DNA from: VBOC01 sp035635475
GTDB lineage: Bacteria; Bacteroidota; Ignavibacteria; UBA10030; SZUA-254
Reading direction: 5' to 3'
DNA length: 9,843 nucleotides
Assembly (NCBI GenBank): GCA_035635475.1
Contig: DASQAZ010000122.1
Span: forward strand, 1-9,843
The notes below the pieces were generated by a model. That model was given only the letters and a program-made list of their open reading frames with translations. It was not told where the DNA came from and ran no database searches. Below are positions 1 to 6,846 of the stretch, piece by piece; positions within the stretch are counted from its first letter, which is position 1, and each line of letters starts with the position of its first letter. Position numbers and translations under genes: made by a program.

Positions 1-362
1 TATAACTTCGTTTGTTCTTTCTTGTCTGGTTCATCCGTCCATCGCGGCCCGCACCTCCTCCGGTATTCTTCCCGGAACTTCTCGCGCTCTTCGGGCGTCA
101 TCGAGGCGAGCTTTTCTTCAAACCGGCTCTTCCAGCGTTCGTGGCGCCAGCCATTTCCGTGGCGCCAGGGCCCCCACCCTCGCAGCAGGAGATGGGAAAG
201 CAATAACAGACCTACCGCCTGCCAGAAGGTTAAGGAGGGGCCGCCAAACAATGCCGGAACCATTGCGTTCCATAGCACCATGACCGCCAACCCGATGACA
301 AGCGACGCGACGATAAGAATCGCGACGAACTTGCCGATCCTTAAAATCCACCATGGTTTCAT
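1..362 (-). CDS. Small two-helix membrane protein downstream of ECF sigma factor (cut at or very near its 3' end)
   Basis: Reading from the ATG at 362 leftwards gives 120 uninterrupted codons, then 'TA' at the edge, which could begin a stop codon or a Tyr codon. The protein starts MKPWWILRIGKF and has two hydrophobic segments, about residues 10-31 and 44-60. A Trp/His/Arg-rich linker (about 62-80) and a charged tail containing MTPEEREKFREEYRRR (88-103) follow. An AAGGGA ribosome-binding site lies about 6 bases before the ATG. The gene starts 21 bases after the stop of the sigma factor gene on the same strand, so the two are probably co-transcribed. From memory, small proteins of this shape often follow ECF sigma genes in FCB genomes, but I cannot name a characterised family. 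A role as membrane partner or regulator of the sigma factor is inference. No catalytic motif is visible. The only closed ORFs over this stretch are out-of-frame shadows. Confidence 0.8.
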   Translation of the reverse strand, partial: MKPWWILRIGKFVAILIVASLVIGLAVMVLWNAMVPALFGGPSLTFWQAVGLLLLSHLLLRGWGPWRHGNGWRHERWKSRFEEKLASMTPEEREKFREEYRRRCGPRWTDEPDKKEQTKL

Positions 363-383
363 AATTTTCCCTTCGTGATGTTC

Positions 384-995
384 TTAGGTTTCTTCTAATT
401 CTTCGTACAATTCCTGGAGCCGCTCACGAAGCGCCAGTACGGCGTATCGTTTGCGAGAGAGCAGCGTATTCATCGGCTCGCCGGTTATCTCAGCGATCTC
501 CTTGAAACTCTTCCCTTCCAGCTCGTGCATAACAAATACGAGACGTTGTTTTTCCGGGAGTTCATCGAGTGCGTCGCCAAGTTGACTCCAAACCAATGAC
601 CGGGCATACATTCGATCAGGATTCTCCCGCGGATCAAACAGGATCTCCTCGAGATTTAACGGACCAACAGCGTCATCATCCTCCTGAGAACCGGGAATGC
701 TCTGAGACATTGAATACACCGGCCGCTTCCTTCGATACCAATCGATGATCTTATTCCGGGCTACCGTGAAGAGCCACGACGTTAGCTTTTCGATCGGTTC
801 CGTGACGCTGTAGCTCGCGACCAATTGGTAAAAAACGTCCTGGAGAATATCTTCGGCATCCTCGCGTGAATTGACGCGGCGGAGGATAAATTCGAACAAT
901 CGACGCCGCTCGGAACGGATCGTGCGATCAACCACGCTGGTGATATCCGGCGCTTCCTCTCGAGGTGGCAATGAATATTCTTGGCCTTTATTCAC
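384..995 (-). CDS. ECF-type RNA polymerase sigma factor (sigma-70 family)
   Basis: A 203-residue protein with the two-domain layout of group 4 (ECF) sigma factors, which direct RNA polymerase to a specific promoter set. Region 2 spans about residues 27-92: DAEDILQDVFYQL (46-58) is the core-binding helix, and TSWLFTVARNKIIDWYRRKR (72-91) is the -10 recognition part. An acidic linker (about 104-125) follows. Region 4 (about 140-195) has LPEKQRLVFVMHELEGKSF leading into the helix-turn-helix EIAEITGEPMNTLLSRKRYA that reads the -35 element. The start is GTG at 995. An in-frame TAA lies 24 bases upstream with no ATG or GTG between, so GTG is the best start although no clear Shine-Dalgarno sequence precedes it. 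The small membrane protein gene follows after 21 bases, suggesting a sigma/membrane-regulator operon. No classical zinc-binding anti-sigma factor is visible in the window. The target regulon is unknown. Confidence 0.93.
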   Translation of the reverse strand: MNKGQEYSLPPREEAPDITSVVDRTIRSERRRLFEFILRRVNSREDAEDILQDVFYQLVASYSVTEPIEKLTSWLFTVARNKIIDWYRRKRPVYSMSQSIPGSQEDDDAVGPLNLEEILFDPRENPDRMYARSLVWSQLGDALDELPEKQRLVFVMHELEGKSFKEIAEITGEPMNTLLSRKRYAVLALRERLQELYEELEET

Positions 996-1077
996 TAGGA
1001 CGGATAAAAAGTGGATTTATTTTAGGGGTGGGTCAGTTTCCGAGGAAGGACTTTGCTAAAGAAAGGCCGGGATTAGG

Positions 1078-1108
1078 CCCTCCCATATCCCTGGTAGTCC
1101 CTCCCCCC
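1078..1108 (-). promoter_or_regulatory. Putative G-quadruplex-forming element upstream of the sigma factor gene
   Basis: The minus strand carries five G-tracts in order: six Gs, then four tracts of three Gs, separated by loops of 1, 7, 4 and 1 bases. This satisfies the common pattern of four or more tracts of at least three Gs with loops of 1-7. The minus strand is the sense strand for the sigma gene, whose start is about 83 bases further on, so it could act in the promoter DNA or in a leader RNA. Folding and function are not shown by the sequence alone. Confidence 0.45.
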
Positions 1109-1126
1109 CAGGCGAGCGGGATGGGA
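1080..1126. repeat. Nested imperfect inverted repeat in the intergenic region
   Basis: CTCCCATATCCC at 1080-1091 pairs with GGGATGGGAG at 1117-1126 apart from a two-base bulge. Inside it, CCTGG (1090-1094) faces CCAGG (1107-1111); this arm shares two bases with the outer one, so the two pairings compete slightly at the junction. No T-run follows on either strand, so it does not look like an intrinsic terminator. It overlaps the C-rich/G-rich block, so the two structures would be mutually exclusive. Confidence 0.4.
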
Positions 1127-1246
1127 GAAAATCGGCGGAATCTGTTACCACGCCGAACGCATAAACACGGACGCGGTATGAAGAGTTCTCACAACCTCGA
1201 TTCTTGCCCAGTTTGATCGGTTTTTGGGGAGACGCGTGTCGGACCC

Positions 1247-1275
1247 TTCCGATTCTCCTTCAATTTTCGTATATT
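1247..1275 (+). promoter_or_regulatory. Possible weak promoter of the bacilliredoxin gene
   Basis: TATATT at 1270-1275, in an AT-rich patch that also contains TATTAT at 1272-1277, could be a -10 element about 40 bases before the start codon. TTCCGA at 1247-1252 sits 17 bases upstream but matches the -35 consensus at only three of six positions. The call rests on location and the -10-like patch. Confidence 0.25.
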
Positions 1276-1304
1276 ATAGAGCGAGGTTGAGAACTTTTAT
1301 CAGC

Positions 1305-1310
1305 AAGGAG
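1305..1310 (+). promoter_or_regulatory. Shine-Dalgarno sequence that sets the bacilliredoxin start
   Basis: AAGGAG at 1305-1310 lies 3 bases before ATG 1314 and 6 bases before ATG 1317. The six-base spacing favours 1317. The far-upstream ATG at 1224 has no such site, and translation from it adds about 31 residues unlike the family. Confidence 0.75.
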
Positions 1311-1316
1311 CAGATG

Positions 1317-1745
1317 ATGCACGATATCCTAGTTAATCAGATTAAGAATGAGGTAACCAGACTCGGTGTAACGGAGCTTCGGACTCCCGAAGAAGTCGAC
1401 CAATTGATCAAGAATGAGAAGGGTACAGTTCTTGTATTCGTAAACTCCGTCTGCGGCTGCGCCGGCGGGATCGCTCGCCCGGCGCTCGGGATGGCACTGA
1501 AGCATTCGGTGAAGCCCGATGCCGTAGCCACCGTTTTTGCGAGTGGGGACCGGGAAGCGACAGAGCGAGCCCGGGGATATTTCGCCGGGATGCCCCCATC
1601 ATCGCCGTCGTTCGCGTTGCTGCGGGATGGACAACTTGTAAAGATGATCCATCGCTCTGATATCGAAATCCGCGATCCACAGGAAGTGGCTGCCCTGCTA
1701 ACCGGCGCGTTCGATGCATTTTGCACGGGTGTTGCTCAGGTATAG
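1317..1745 (+). CDS. Bacilliredoxin, BrxA/BrxB (YphP/YqiW) family
   Basis: A 142-residue protein when started at ATG 1317, close to the roughly 144 residues usual for the family. The signature is VFVNSVCGCAGGIARPAL, with the Cys-Gly-Cys motif at residues 46-48. Known members remove bacillithiol from mixed disulfides on proteins (de-bacillithiolation), using the first Cys as the attacking residue, in the cytoplasm. The thioredoxin-like fold is supported by the strand before the motif (GTVLVFVNS) and by a later strand/helix region containing SFALLRDGQLVKMIHR. The family implies a bacillithiol-type thiol in this organism; N-methyl-bacillithiol is known from green sulfur bacteria, so this fits an FCB host. 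The reading extends upstream to an ATG at 1224, but AAGGAG at 1305 and family length argue for 1314 or 1317. A hairpin terminator follows, so it is probably transcribed mostly alone. The exact subtype (BrxA or BrxB) is not resolved. Confidence 0.9.
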   Translation: MHDILVNQIKNEVTRLGVTELRTPEEVDQLIKNEKGTVLVFVNSVCGCAGGIARPALGMALKHSVKPDAVATVFASGDREATERARGYFAGMPPSSPSFALLRDGQLVKMIHRSDIEIRDPQEVAALLTGAFDAFCTGVAQV

Positions 1746-1785
1746 CGATATCCCCGGTTAAGATTTTTAGCGTACCAGGTTGATC

Positions 1786-1819
1786 GCCTCATCCCGCCTG
1801 GGCGGGACGGGGCATTTTT
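1786..1819 (+). terminator. Intrinsic terminator after the bacilliredoxin gene
   Basis: GCCTCATCCCG (1786-1796) pairs with CGGGACGGGGC (1803-1813) with one mismatch and one G-T wobble, around a short GC-rich loop, and is followed by ATTTTTG with five Ts at 1815-1819. It lies about 40 bases after the bacilliredoxin stop and 25 bases before the typA start. It may also act as an attenuator within a two-gene transcript, because no clear separate typA promoter is visible between the genes. Confidence 0.75.
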
Positions 1820-1843
1820 GTTATTAGGGAATATCTTCAGACT

Positions 1844-3715
1844 ATGAACCGAACGCAGGACATACGTAACATCGCCATCATCGCGCACGTGGATCACGGC
1901 AAGACGACGCTCGTGGATCACATGCTGCGTCAGACCGGCACATTCCGCGCAAACCAGGAACTAGTAAAGCGCGTCATGGATTCCAATGAGCTGGAGCGCG
2001 AGCGCGGGATCACGATCCTTGCGAAGAATACGGCGGTCATATACCGTCCGCCGGCGGTGCGCGGCGAACAAAAGGAAATAAAAATTAACATCGTTGACAC
2101 GCCGGGCCATTCCGATTTCGCCGGCGAGGTCGAGCGCACGCTCAAAATGGTGAATGGGGTACTGCTTCTCGTTGATGCGGCGGAGGGCCCGCTGCCCGGC
2201 ACGAAGTTCGTCCTCAAGAAGTCCCTTGAGCTTCAGCTTCAGCCAATCGTTGTCATTAATAAAATCGATCGCAAGGATGCCCGCCCCCATGCTGTCCTTG
2301 ACGAAGTGTTCGAATTGTTTCTTTCTCTCGGCGCAGACAACCGGCAGCTCGACTTCCCGACCATTTACTCCGTTGCAAAGCAGGGCATAGCAAAATACGA
2401 GCTGGAGGATGAGGGGGTTGACCTGAAGCCGCTTTTCGAAACAATTGTGAATAGCATCCCCCCTCCGCCCGGAGACGCCGAATCGCCATTCCAGATGCTC
2501 GTCACCACCATCGACTACAACGATTATCTCGGCAGGCTGGGAATCGGTCGCATCGAGCGCGGCACGATCCGCCTCGGCTCCCCGATGAAAATCATCCACC
2601 GGGACAGCGCTGTCGAGGATGCGAAGGTATCGAAGATTTATACGTTCGCGGGCCTGAAGCGAATTGAAGTCAACGAGGCATCAGCCGGCGATATCATCGC
2701 TATCGCGGGAATGGAAGACGTTGAGATCGGCGAAACCCTCGCCGATGCGGCGGACCCGACACCCCTGCAGTTCGTCACGATCGAAGAGCCAACGCTCTCG
2801 ATGAATTTCATCGTGAACAACTCTCCTTTTGCCGGGCAGGAGGGCACGTATGTCACCACCCGCGCCCTCGGCGAACGCCTGGCGAAGGAGCTTCGCTCGA
2901 ACGTCAGTCTTCGCGTTGAGCTCACCGATCAACCGGACAAGTTTAAGGTGAGCGGCCGCGGGGAATTGCACCTCGGCATTCTCATCGAGACAATGCGGCG
3001 GGAAGGATACGAGTTTCAGGTTTCCGCGCCGCAGGTGATCTACAAGCGGATCAACGATGTACTCTGCGAGCCGGTGGAGCATGTGATCGTGGATGTGCCG
3101 GATGAATTCGTCGGCATTGTCATCGAGAATCTCGGATCGCGAAAAGGGGTGATGAAGGCGATGCTGCAATCCCCGGGCAATACGCGGTTGGAATTCATGG
3201 TCCCCGCGCGCGGCCTCCTGGGATTCCGCCAGGAATTCATGACCGAGACGAGAGGTACCGGGATCGTTCACCACAACTTTCACGGCTATGAGCCGTACAA
3301 GGGCGAACTCTCAACGAGACACAAGGGTGGCGTCATACAGCTTGAAGACGGGATCGCAACCGCCTATGCTATGTTCAAGCTGCAGGAGCGCATCACATTC
3401 TTCATCCAGCCCGGAGTACGCGTCTATCAGGGGATGATTGTCGGAGAGAATGCGCGTGACGAAGACATCATCGTCAATGTTTGCAAGACAAAACAATTGT
3501 CGAATATGCGTGCGAGCGGCGCGGACGAGGCAATCCGTCTTGAGCCACCGCACATCCATACGCTCGAGCAGGCTATTGAGTGGATCAATGATGACGAGTA
3601 TATTGAGGTTACACCTTCCTCCCTCCGTCTTCGCAAGCGCTACCTCGACCATAATGAGCGCGTTCGAATGTCGAAAAAGAAGGTCGGCCCGGCAGTCGAG
3701 GCGGGGTTGGAGTAG
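1844..3715 (+). CDS. typA: Translational GTPase TypA/BipA
   Basis: A 623-residue ribosome-associated GTPase related to EF-G and LepA. BipA/TypA aids ribosome assembly and translation under stress, notably in the cold. GTPase motifs are complete: G1 AHVDHGKTT (14-22), G2 RGITI (54-58), G3 DTPGH (85-89) and G4 NKID (139-142). A G5-like SVAK precedes QGIAKYELEDEG. Domain II begins near FQMLVTTIDYNDYLGRLGIG. The EF-G-like GRGELHLGILIETMRREGYE segment follows. The TypA-specific C-terminal domain is clear from FRQEFMTETRGTG, NVCKTKQLSNMRASGADEA and EVTPSSLRLRKRYL. The loop between the G2 strand and DTPGH is about nine residues longer than in E. coli BipA as I recall it. The ATG at 1844 fits the usual family N-terminus (RNIAIIAHVDHGKTT) but has only a weak TAGGGA about 13 bases upstream. 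A stem-loop terminator lies just after the stop. Confidence 0.97.
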   Translation: MNRTQDIRNIAIIAHVDHGKTTLVDHMLRQTGTFRANQELVKRVMDSNELERERGITILAKNTAVIYRPPAVRGEQKEIKINIVDTPGHSDFAGEVERTLKMVNGVLLLVDAAEGPLPGTKFVLKKSLELQLQPIVVINKIDRKDARPHAVLDEVFELFLSLGADNRQLDFPTIYSVAKQGIAKYELEDEGVDLKPLFETIVNSIPPPPGDAESPFQMLVTTIDYNDYLGRLGIGRIERGTIRLGSPMKIIHRDSAVEDAKVSKIYTFAGLKRIEVNEASAGDIIAIAGMEDVEIGETLADAADPTPLQFVTIEEPTLSMNFIVNNSPFAGQEGTYVTTRALGERLAKELRSNVSLRVELTDQPDKFKVSGRGELHLGILIETMRREGYEFQVSAPQVIYKRINDVLCEPVEHVIVDVPDEFVGIVIENLGSRKGVMKAMLQSPGNTRLEFMVPARGLLGFRQEFMTETRGTGIVHHNFHGYEPYKGELSTRHKGGVIQLEDGIATAYAMFKLQERITFFIQPGVRVYQGMIVGENARDEDIIVNVCKTKQLSNMRASGADEAIRLEPPHIHTLEQAIEWINDDEYIEVTPSSLRLRKRYLDHNERVRMSKKKVGPAVEAGLE

Positions 3716-3720
3716 CCGAT

Positions 3721-3748
3721 TTCCTGATCGCCCGGATCAGGGACTTTT
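3721..3748 (+). terminator. Intrinsic terminator after typA
   Basis: TTCCTGATC (3721-3729) pairs with GATCAGGGA (3735-3743), nine pairs including one wobble, around a five-base GCCCG loop. CTTTT follows at 3744-3748. It begins five bases after the typA stop codon and 17 bases before the -35 element of the next promoter, so typA and the kinase gene are separate transcription units. Confidence 0.85.
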
Positions 3749-3764
3749 AGTAGCTTCACTCACG

Positions 3765-3793
3765 TTGACACTCACCGCAATTCTCTCTACCTT
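3765..3793 (+). promoter_or_regulatory. Sigma-70-type promoter of the kinase gene
   Basis: A perfect TTGACA -35 (3765-3770), a 17-base spacer, and a TACCTT -10 (3788-3793). Transcription would start near 3800, giving a leader of about 55 bases before the GTG at 3855. The whole element, including the CTCTC run before the -10, recurs ahead of the propeller-protein gene at 6818, matching at 31 of 37 positions over 3764-3800 and 6817-6853. Confidence 0.8.
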
Positions 3794-3854
3794 AAACCGT
3801 TATCTCCAGGGAATCCTCTTACCATAACCGTCATAGCACTCCGCAGATTTCACG

Positions 3855-6797
3855 GTGATCGGCCAAACAATTTCGCACTATAAGATCCTCGAAAAGCTCG
3901 GTGAAGGCGGCATGGGCGTTGTTTATAAAGCCCGTGATACCGAGCTGGATCGGTTTGTCGCTTTGAAGTTCCTGCCCCCCTACCTGGCCTCCGATTCGGT
4001 TGAGAAGGAACGCTTCTATCACGAGGCAAGAGCCGCTTCCGCGCTCAACCACCCGAACATCGCGACCATCCATGAAATCAAGGAGTTCGAGAATCGGCTC
4101 TATCTTGCGATGGAATTTATCGATGGAAAGACGCTGAAAGCGACAGCCGCGCACGAGAACCTTTCAATACAGAAAATACTCGATATCGCAATTCAGGTCT
4201 GTGACGGACTCGCCGCCGCGCATGAAAAGGGGGTCGTTCACCGCGATATCAAGTCGGACAATATCATGCTGACCCCCAGGGGCCAGGTGAAAATCACGGA
4301 CTTCGGGCTGGCGAAGGTGAAAGGCGCCACGAAACTCACAAAGGCCGGCTCGACCATCGGGACGGCGGCGTACATGTCTCCCGAGCAGGCGCAGGGCGTG
4401 GAGGTCGATCACCGCACCGACATTTTCTCCTTTGGCGTCGTGCTCTATGAACTGATTACCCGGCGACTGCCATTCCAGGCGGAACATCAAGCCGCACTCA
4501 TCTATTCTCTTATCAACGAGGATCCGCAACCGCTGGCACGTTTTAACGACAAAGCTTCCCCGGAATTAGAGCGGATTGTGCTGAAGGCACTTGCAAAGGA
4601 CAGAGACGAGCGCTACCAGCACGTGGATGATCTATTGGCGGACCTTCGGCACGAGCGAAAGGGTCTGGAGTATGCCAAGGCGGGCTATGCGCGTTCCACG
4701 GCGACCGGGATGCTGTCCGCGCAGCCCGCGAAAGGAAAACGACTGTTGAAGATCGCGGTCCCGGCGGGCGCATTTGCGATCCTCATCGCACTTGCAATCG
4801 TCTTCAATCCATTCAACTTCCAAATCATCACGCAGAAAACTCATGCCGCATCGGAAAACAATTCGCTGGCGGTGATGTACTTTGAGAATATCCCCGACCC
4901 GGAAGATAAAGATCACACAGGCGAGATGTTATCCAACCTGCTTATCACGGCGCTCTTCCAAACAAAAAATCTGGAGGTCATCAGTCGCGAGCGATTGTAT
5001 GACATCCGGAAGGAGCTTGGAGAGGGTGACTCAAAGTCGATCCCTCCCTCCCTGGCAACAAAGATCGCCCAGAGAGCCGGCGTCTCCATGATGCTCTTAG
5101 GCAGCATCCTGCAGAAGGAACCATCGCTCGCGGTTACATTCCGTCTCATAGAGGTTCAGAGTGGAAAAATCCTGAGCACTCAGCGTCTCGCGGGGTTTTC
5201 CAAAGAGAAGATATTTTCACTCGCGGATACACTGGCACTTCTCGTCAAGGATGATTTGAACCTGACATCAGCGACAGATGCGAGATCTGTTGCCGAAGTG
5301 ACGACGAGGTCGGCAGAGGCATATCGCTCATATCTGGAGGGCATTGATCTTGAGGCGAAATTTTCGTTCGAGGATTCGAAGGGTGCCCTTAGAAGAGCGA
5401 TTGAGCTGGATAGCAATTTCGCGATGGCTCATAATGCGCTGGCGAGGGTGGAATTCCGCACGGGCGAAAACACGGAGGGGACCGCGGCTCTACGGCGAGC
5501 CTATGTGTTGCGGAAGAACGTCAGCGAAAGAGAACGTTTGCTCATCGAGGCCGCCTACGCGCAAATCATCGAGAAAGATCCTCTCTCGGATGTTCGGATA
5601 CTGGAACAGTTGATTGAGAAATATCCCGGAGAGCAAATTGCATATCGAACTTTGGCACTCGAGTACTTTCGAAAATTCTATGATCCCGAGAGAGCGATCG
5701 AGAAACTTGCTTCAGGCCTAAAACATGATCCGATGGACAAATCCTTGTGGAACATCCTTGCCTATGGTTATGCTTCCGTTGGGAAACGGGCGGAAGCGTT
5801 CGAAGCTCTCGATCACTACCTGAATCTGGCGCCCGGCGAGCCGAATCCCTATGACACCAAGGGGGACCTTTACTTTATGTTTGGAGAACGGGATTCTGCC
5901 GTCATCTGGTACCGGAAAGCCGTCGCCATTCGGTCGGATTTCGGCTCGAACGGACCTCTGGCGGCCGACGCAATGGGGCGTGAAGATTACGAACGCGCGA
6001 GAGAGTACCTCCTGCGACTGCGTTCACCGGTCGATTTCTCTCCTATCATTTCCGCGCATCAAGGGAAGCTCAATCAAACCCAAAAAGAATTGCTGGCCAA
6101 CTTGTCGGCGCATCAGCGCCAACATCTGCAGGACCTGATGGCGGGGGACTATCTCCTTCTGATCCTGACCGCGTATGAACTCGGGGACTATCCCGCAATG
6201 GTGAAATATGCGAAGGCCAGGTGCGAGCGGCTCAGGAATGATCCGGGTAACAAGGTCTATGGCCGCGATGCTCTGGCGTGGGCCTACTTGAAAGCCGGCA
6301 ATATCGAGATGTACAAGAAGGTCGTGGAGGAACTCAAGGAAGCTTCCAATGAACAGATCGCCATTATTCAGATTGGCAAATTGGTTACTTCGGGATTGTT
6401 TTCCTTCGAGCAGGGAGATTATGCGGCTTCGGCAGGAAAGTATCGAGAGGCATCGCAAATCATACGGGTGAAGGCTCAGCCGCAGCTACCCTTTGCTGTA
6501 AGCCTTCTCAAGGCAGGCCAGACGGAGGAAGCAGTCCGAGAATTCCGCCGGGTGGCGGACTGGTACCCGACCGGCTACACGGAGCCGCTGGGGGGAGTCT
6601 TGCCGACAGACGCCTATTGGGCCATTGCATCTGTCAAAGCACATTATTGGCTCGGGGTGGCATATGAAGGTGCGGGGCGAAAGGACGACGCAATAAAAGA
6701 GTATGAGCGGTTCCTGAAGATTTGGAAAGATGCCGATTTCAAATCGAAAGAACTGGAAGACGCCAGAGCGCATCTCGCGAGACTGGTTTCACGTTGA
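3855..6797 (+). CDS. Membrane Hanks-type Ser/Thr protein kinase with TolB-like and TPR regions
   Basis: A 980-residue receptor-like kinase. The N-terminal kinase domain (about 8-270) has every expected catalytic element: glycine loop GEGGMG (16-21), Lys38 in VALKFL, Glu57, HRD 129-131 with Lys133 and Asn136, DFG 149-151, SPE 175-177 and Asp189 in TDIFSFG. It should therefore be active. One transmembrane helix lies at about 300-317 (IAVPAGAFAILIALAIVF). It is followed by a TolB-N/FlgO-like region (about 336-465: SLAVMYFENIPDPEDKDHTG, then GSILQKEPSLAVTFRLIEVQ) and a long helical TPR region (about 485-980), with clear repeats near 488-535, 629-696 and 928-960. The expected topology is kinase in the cytoplasm and TolB/TPR in the periplasm, as in a sensor. 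The GTG start is the only option: an in-frame TAG lies 18 bases upstream and the protein begins MIGQTISHYKILEKLGEGGM, typical of this family. No strong ribosome-binding site is visible. The substrate and ligand are unknown. Confidence 0.93.
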   Translation: MIGQTISHYKILEKLGEGGMGVVYKARDTELDRFVALKFLPPYLASDSVEKERFYHEARAASALNHPNIATIHEIKEFENRLYLAMEFIDGKTLKATAAHENLSIQKILDIAIQVCDGLAAAHEKGVVHRDIKSDNIMLTPRGQVKITDFGLAKVKGATKLTKAGSTIGTAAYMSPEQAQGVEVDHRTDIFSFGVVLYELITRRLPFQAEHQAALIYSLINEDPQPLARFNDKASPELERIVLKALAKDRDERYQHVDDLLADLRHERKGLEYAKAGYARSTATGMLSAQPAKGKRLLKIAVPAGAFAILIALAIVFNPFNFQIITQKTHAASENNSLAVMYFENIPDPEDKDHTGEMLSNLLITALFQTKNLEVISRERLYDIRKELGEGDSKSIPPSLATKIAQRAGVSMMLLGSILQKEPSLAVTFRLIEVQSGKILSTQRLAGFSKEKIFSLADTLALLVKDDLNLTSATDARSVAEVTTRSAEAYRSYLEGIDLEAKFSFEDSKGALRRAIELDSNFAMAHNALARVEFRTGENTEGTAALRRAYVLRKNVSERERLLIEAAYAQIIEKDPLSDVRILEQLIEKYPGEQIAYRTLALEYFRKFYDPERAIEKLASGLKHDPMDKSLWNILAYGYASVGKRAEAFEALDHYLNLAPGEPNPYDTKGDLYFMFGERDSAVIWYRKAVAIRSDFGSNGPLAADAMGREDYERAREYLLRLRSPVDFSPIISAHQGKLNQTQKELLANLSAHQRQHLQDLMAGDYLLLILTAYELGDYPAMVKYAKARCERLRNDPGNKVYGRDALAWAYLKAGNIEMYKKVVEELKEASNEQIAIIQIGKLVTSGLFSFEQGDYAASAGKYREASQIIRVKAQPQLPFAVSLLKAGQTEEAVREFRRVADWYPTGYTEPLGGVLPTDAYWAIASVKAHYWLGVAYEGAGRKDDAIKEYERFLKIWKDADFKSKELEDARAHLARLVSR

Positions 6798-6800
6798 ATT

Positions 6801-6817
6801 CCCCCTTTTGCGGGGGG
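6801..6817 (+). terminator. Stem-loop after the kinase gene, possible weak terminator
   Basis: CCCCC (6801-6805) pairs with the G-run at 6812-6817 around a TTTTGC loop, three bases after the kinase stop codon. Only TT follows the stem, so termination efficiency is doubtful. The stem directly abuts the TTGACA of the next promoter. Confidence 0.4.
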
Positions 6818-6846
6818 TTGACACTCATTGCAGTTCTCTCTACCTT
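6818..6846 (+). promoter_or_regulatory. Sigma-70-type promoter of the propeller-protein gene
   Basis: TTGACA (6818-6823), a 17-base spacer, and TACCTT (6841-6846), the same hexamers and spacing as the kinase-gene promoter. The predicted transcription start near 6853 gives a leader of about 95 bases. The -10 region is partly duplicated immediately downstream, so a second start there is possible, although no matching -35 is obvious. Confidence 0.8.

Larger units (their letters stand above)
996..1316. other. Gene-free divergent intergenic region between sigma factor and bacilliredoxin genes
   Basis: About 320 bases separate the start of the minus-strand sigma gene (995) from the chosen start of the plus-strand bacilliredoxin gene (1317), so it should hold the promoters of both. 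No convincing protein-coding reading was found; the short ORFs here lack a start signal and family features. It contains a C-rich block and nested inverted repeat (about 1078-1126, listed separately) and an AT-rich -10-like stretch at 1269-1278. I see no TTGACA/TACCTT promoter of the type found ahead of the two large downstream genes. Confidence 0.6.

Noticed and set aside
22..378. Plus-strand and minus-strand short ORFs (22-378 plus, 118-354 minus) at the left edge
   Set aside because: They overlap the membrane-protein reading from 362 leftwards, which has two hydrophobic helices, a ribosome-binding site and operon-like spacing; the alternatives have no such support.
1213..1241. TTGATC at 1213-1218 as a -35 for the bacilliredoxin
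   Set aside because: At 16-18 base spacing there is no -10-like sequence (region reads GTGTCGG).
1224..1316. N-terminal extension of the bacilliredoxin from ATG 1224
   Set aside because: It has no ribosome-binding site, adds about 31 residues unlike the family, and AAGGAG sits just before 1314/1317.
1791..1806. Palindrome TCCCGCC-TG-GGCGGGA considered as an operator or mobile repeat
   Set aside because: It is part of a larger hairpin followed by five Ts in the right place for a terminator; no second copy was seen in the window.
1961..2599. Long antisense ORF (212 codons) inside typA, and similar ones at 2681-3283 and 3311-3652
   Set aside because: They lie opposite a strongly conserved gene and have no recognisable domain or start signal; they are codon-bias shadows.
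6024..6458. Antisense ORF inside the kinase gene
   Set aside because: Overlaps the conserved TPR-coding region and shows no family features or ribosome-binding site.
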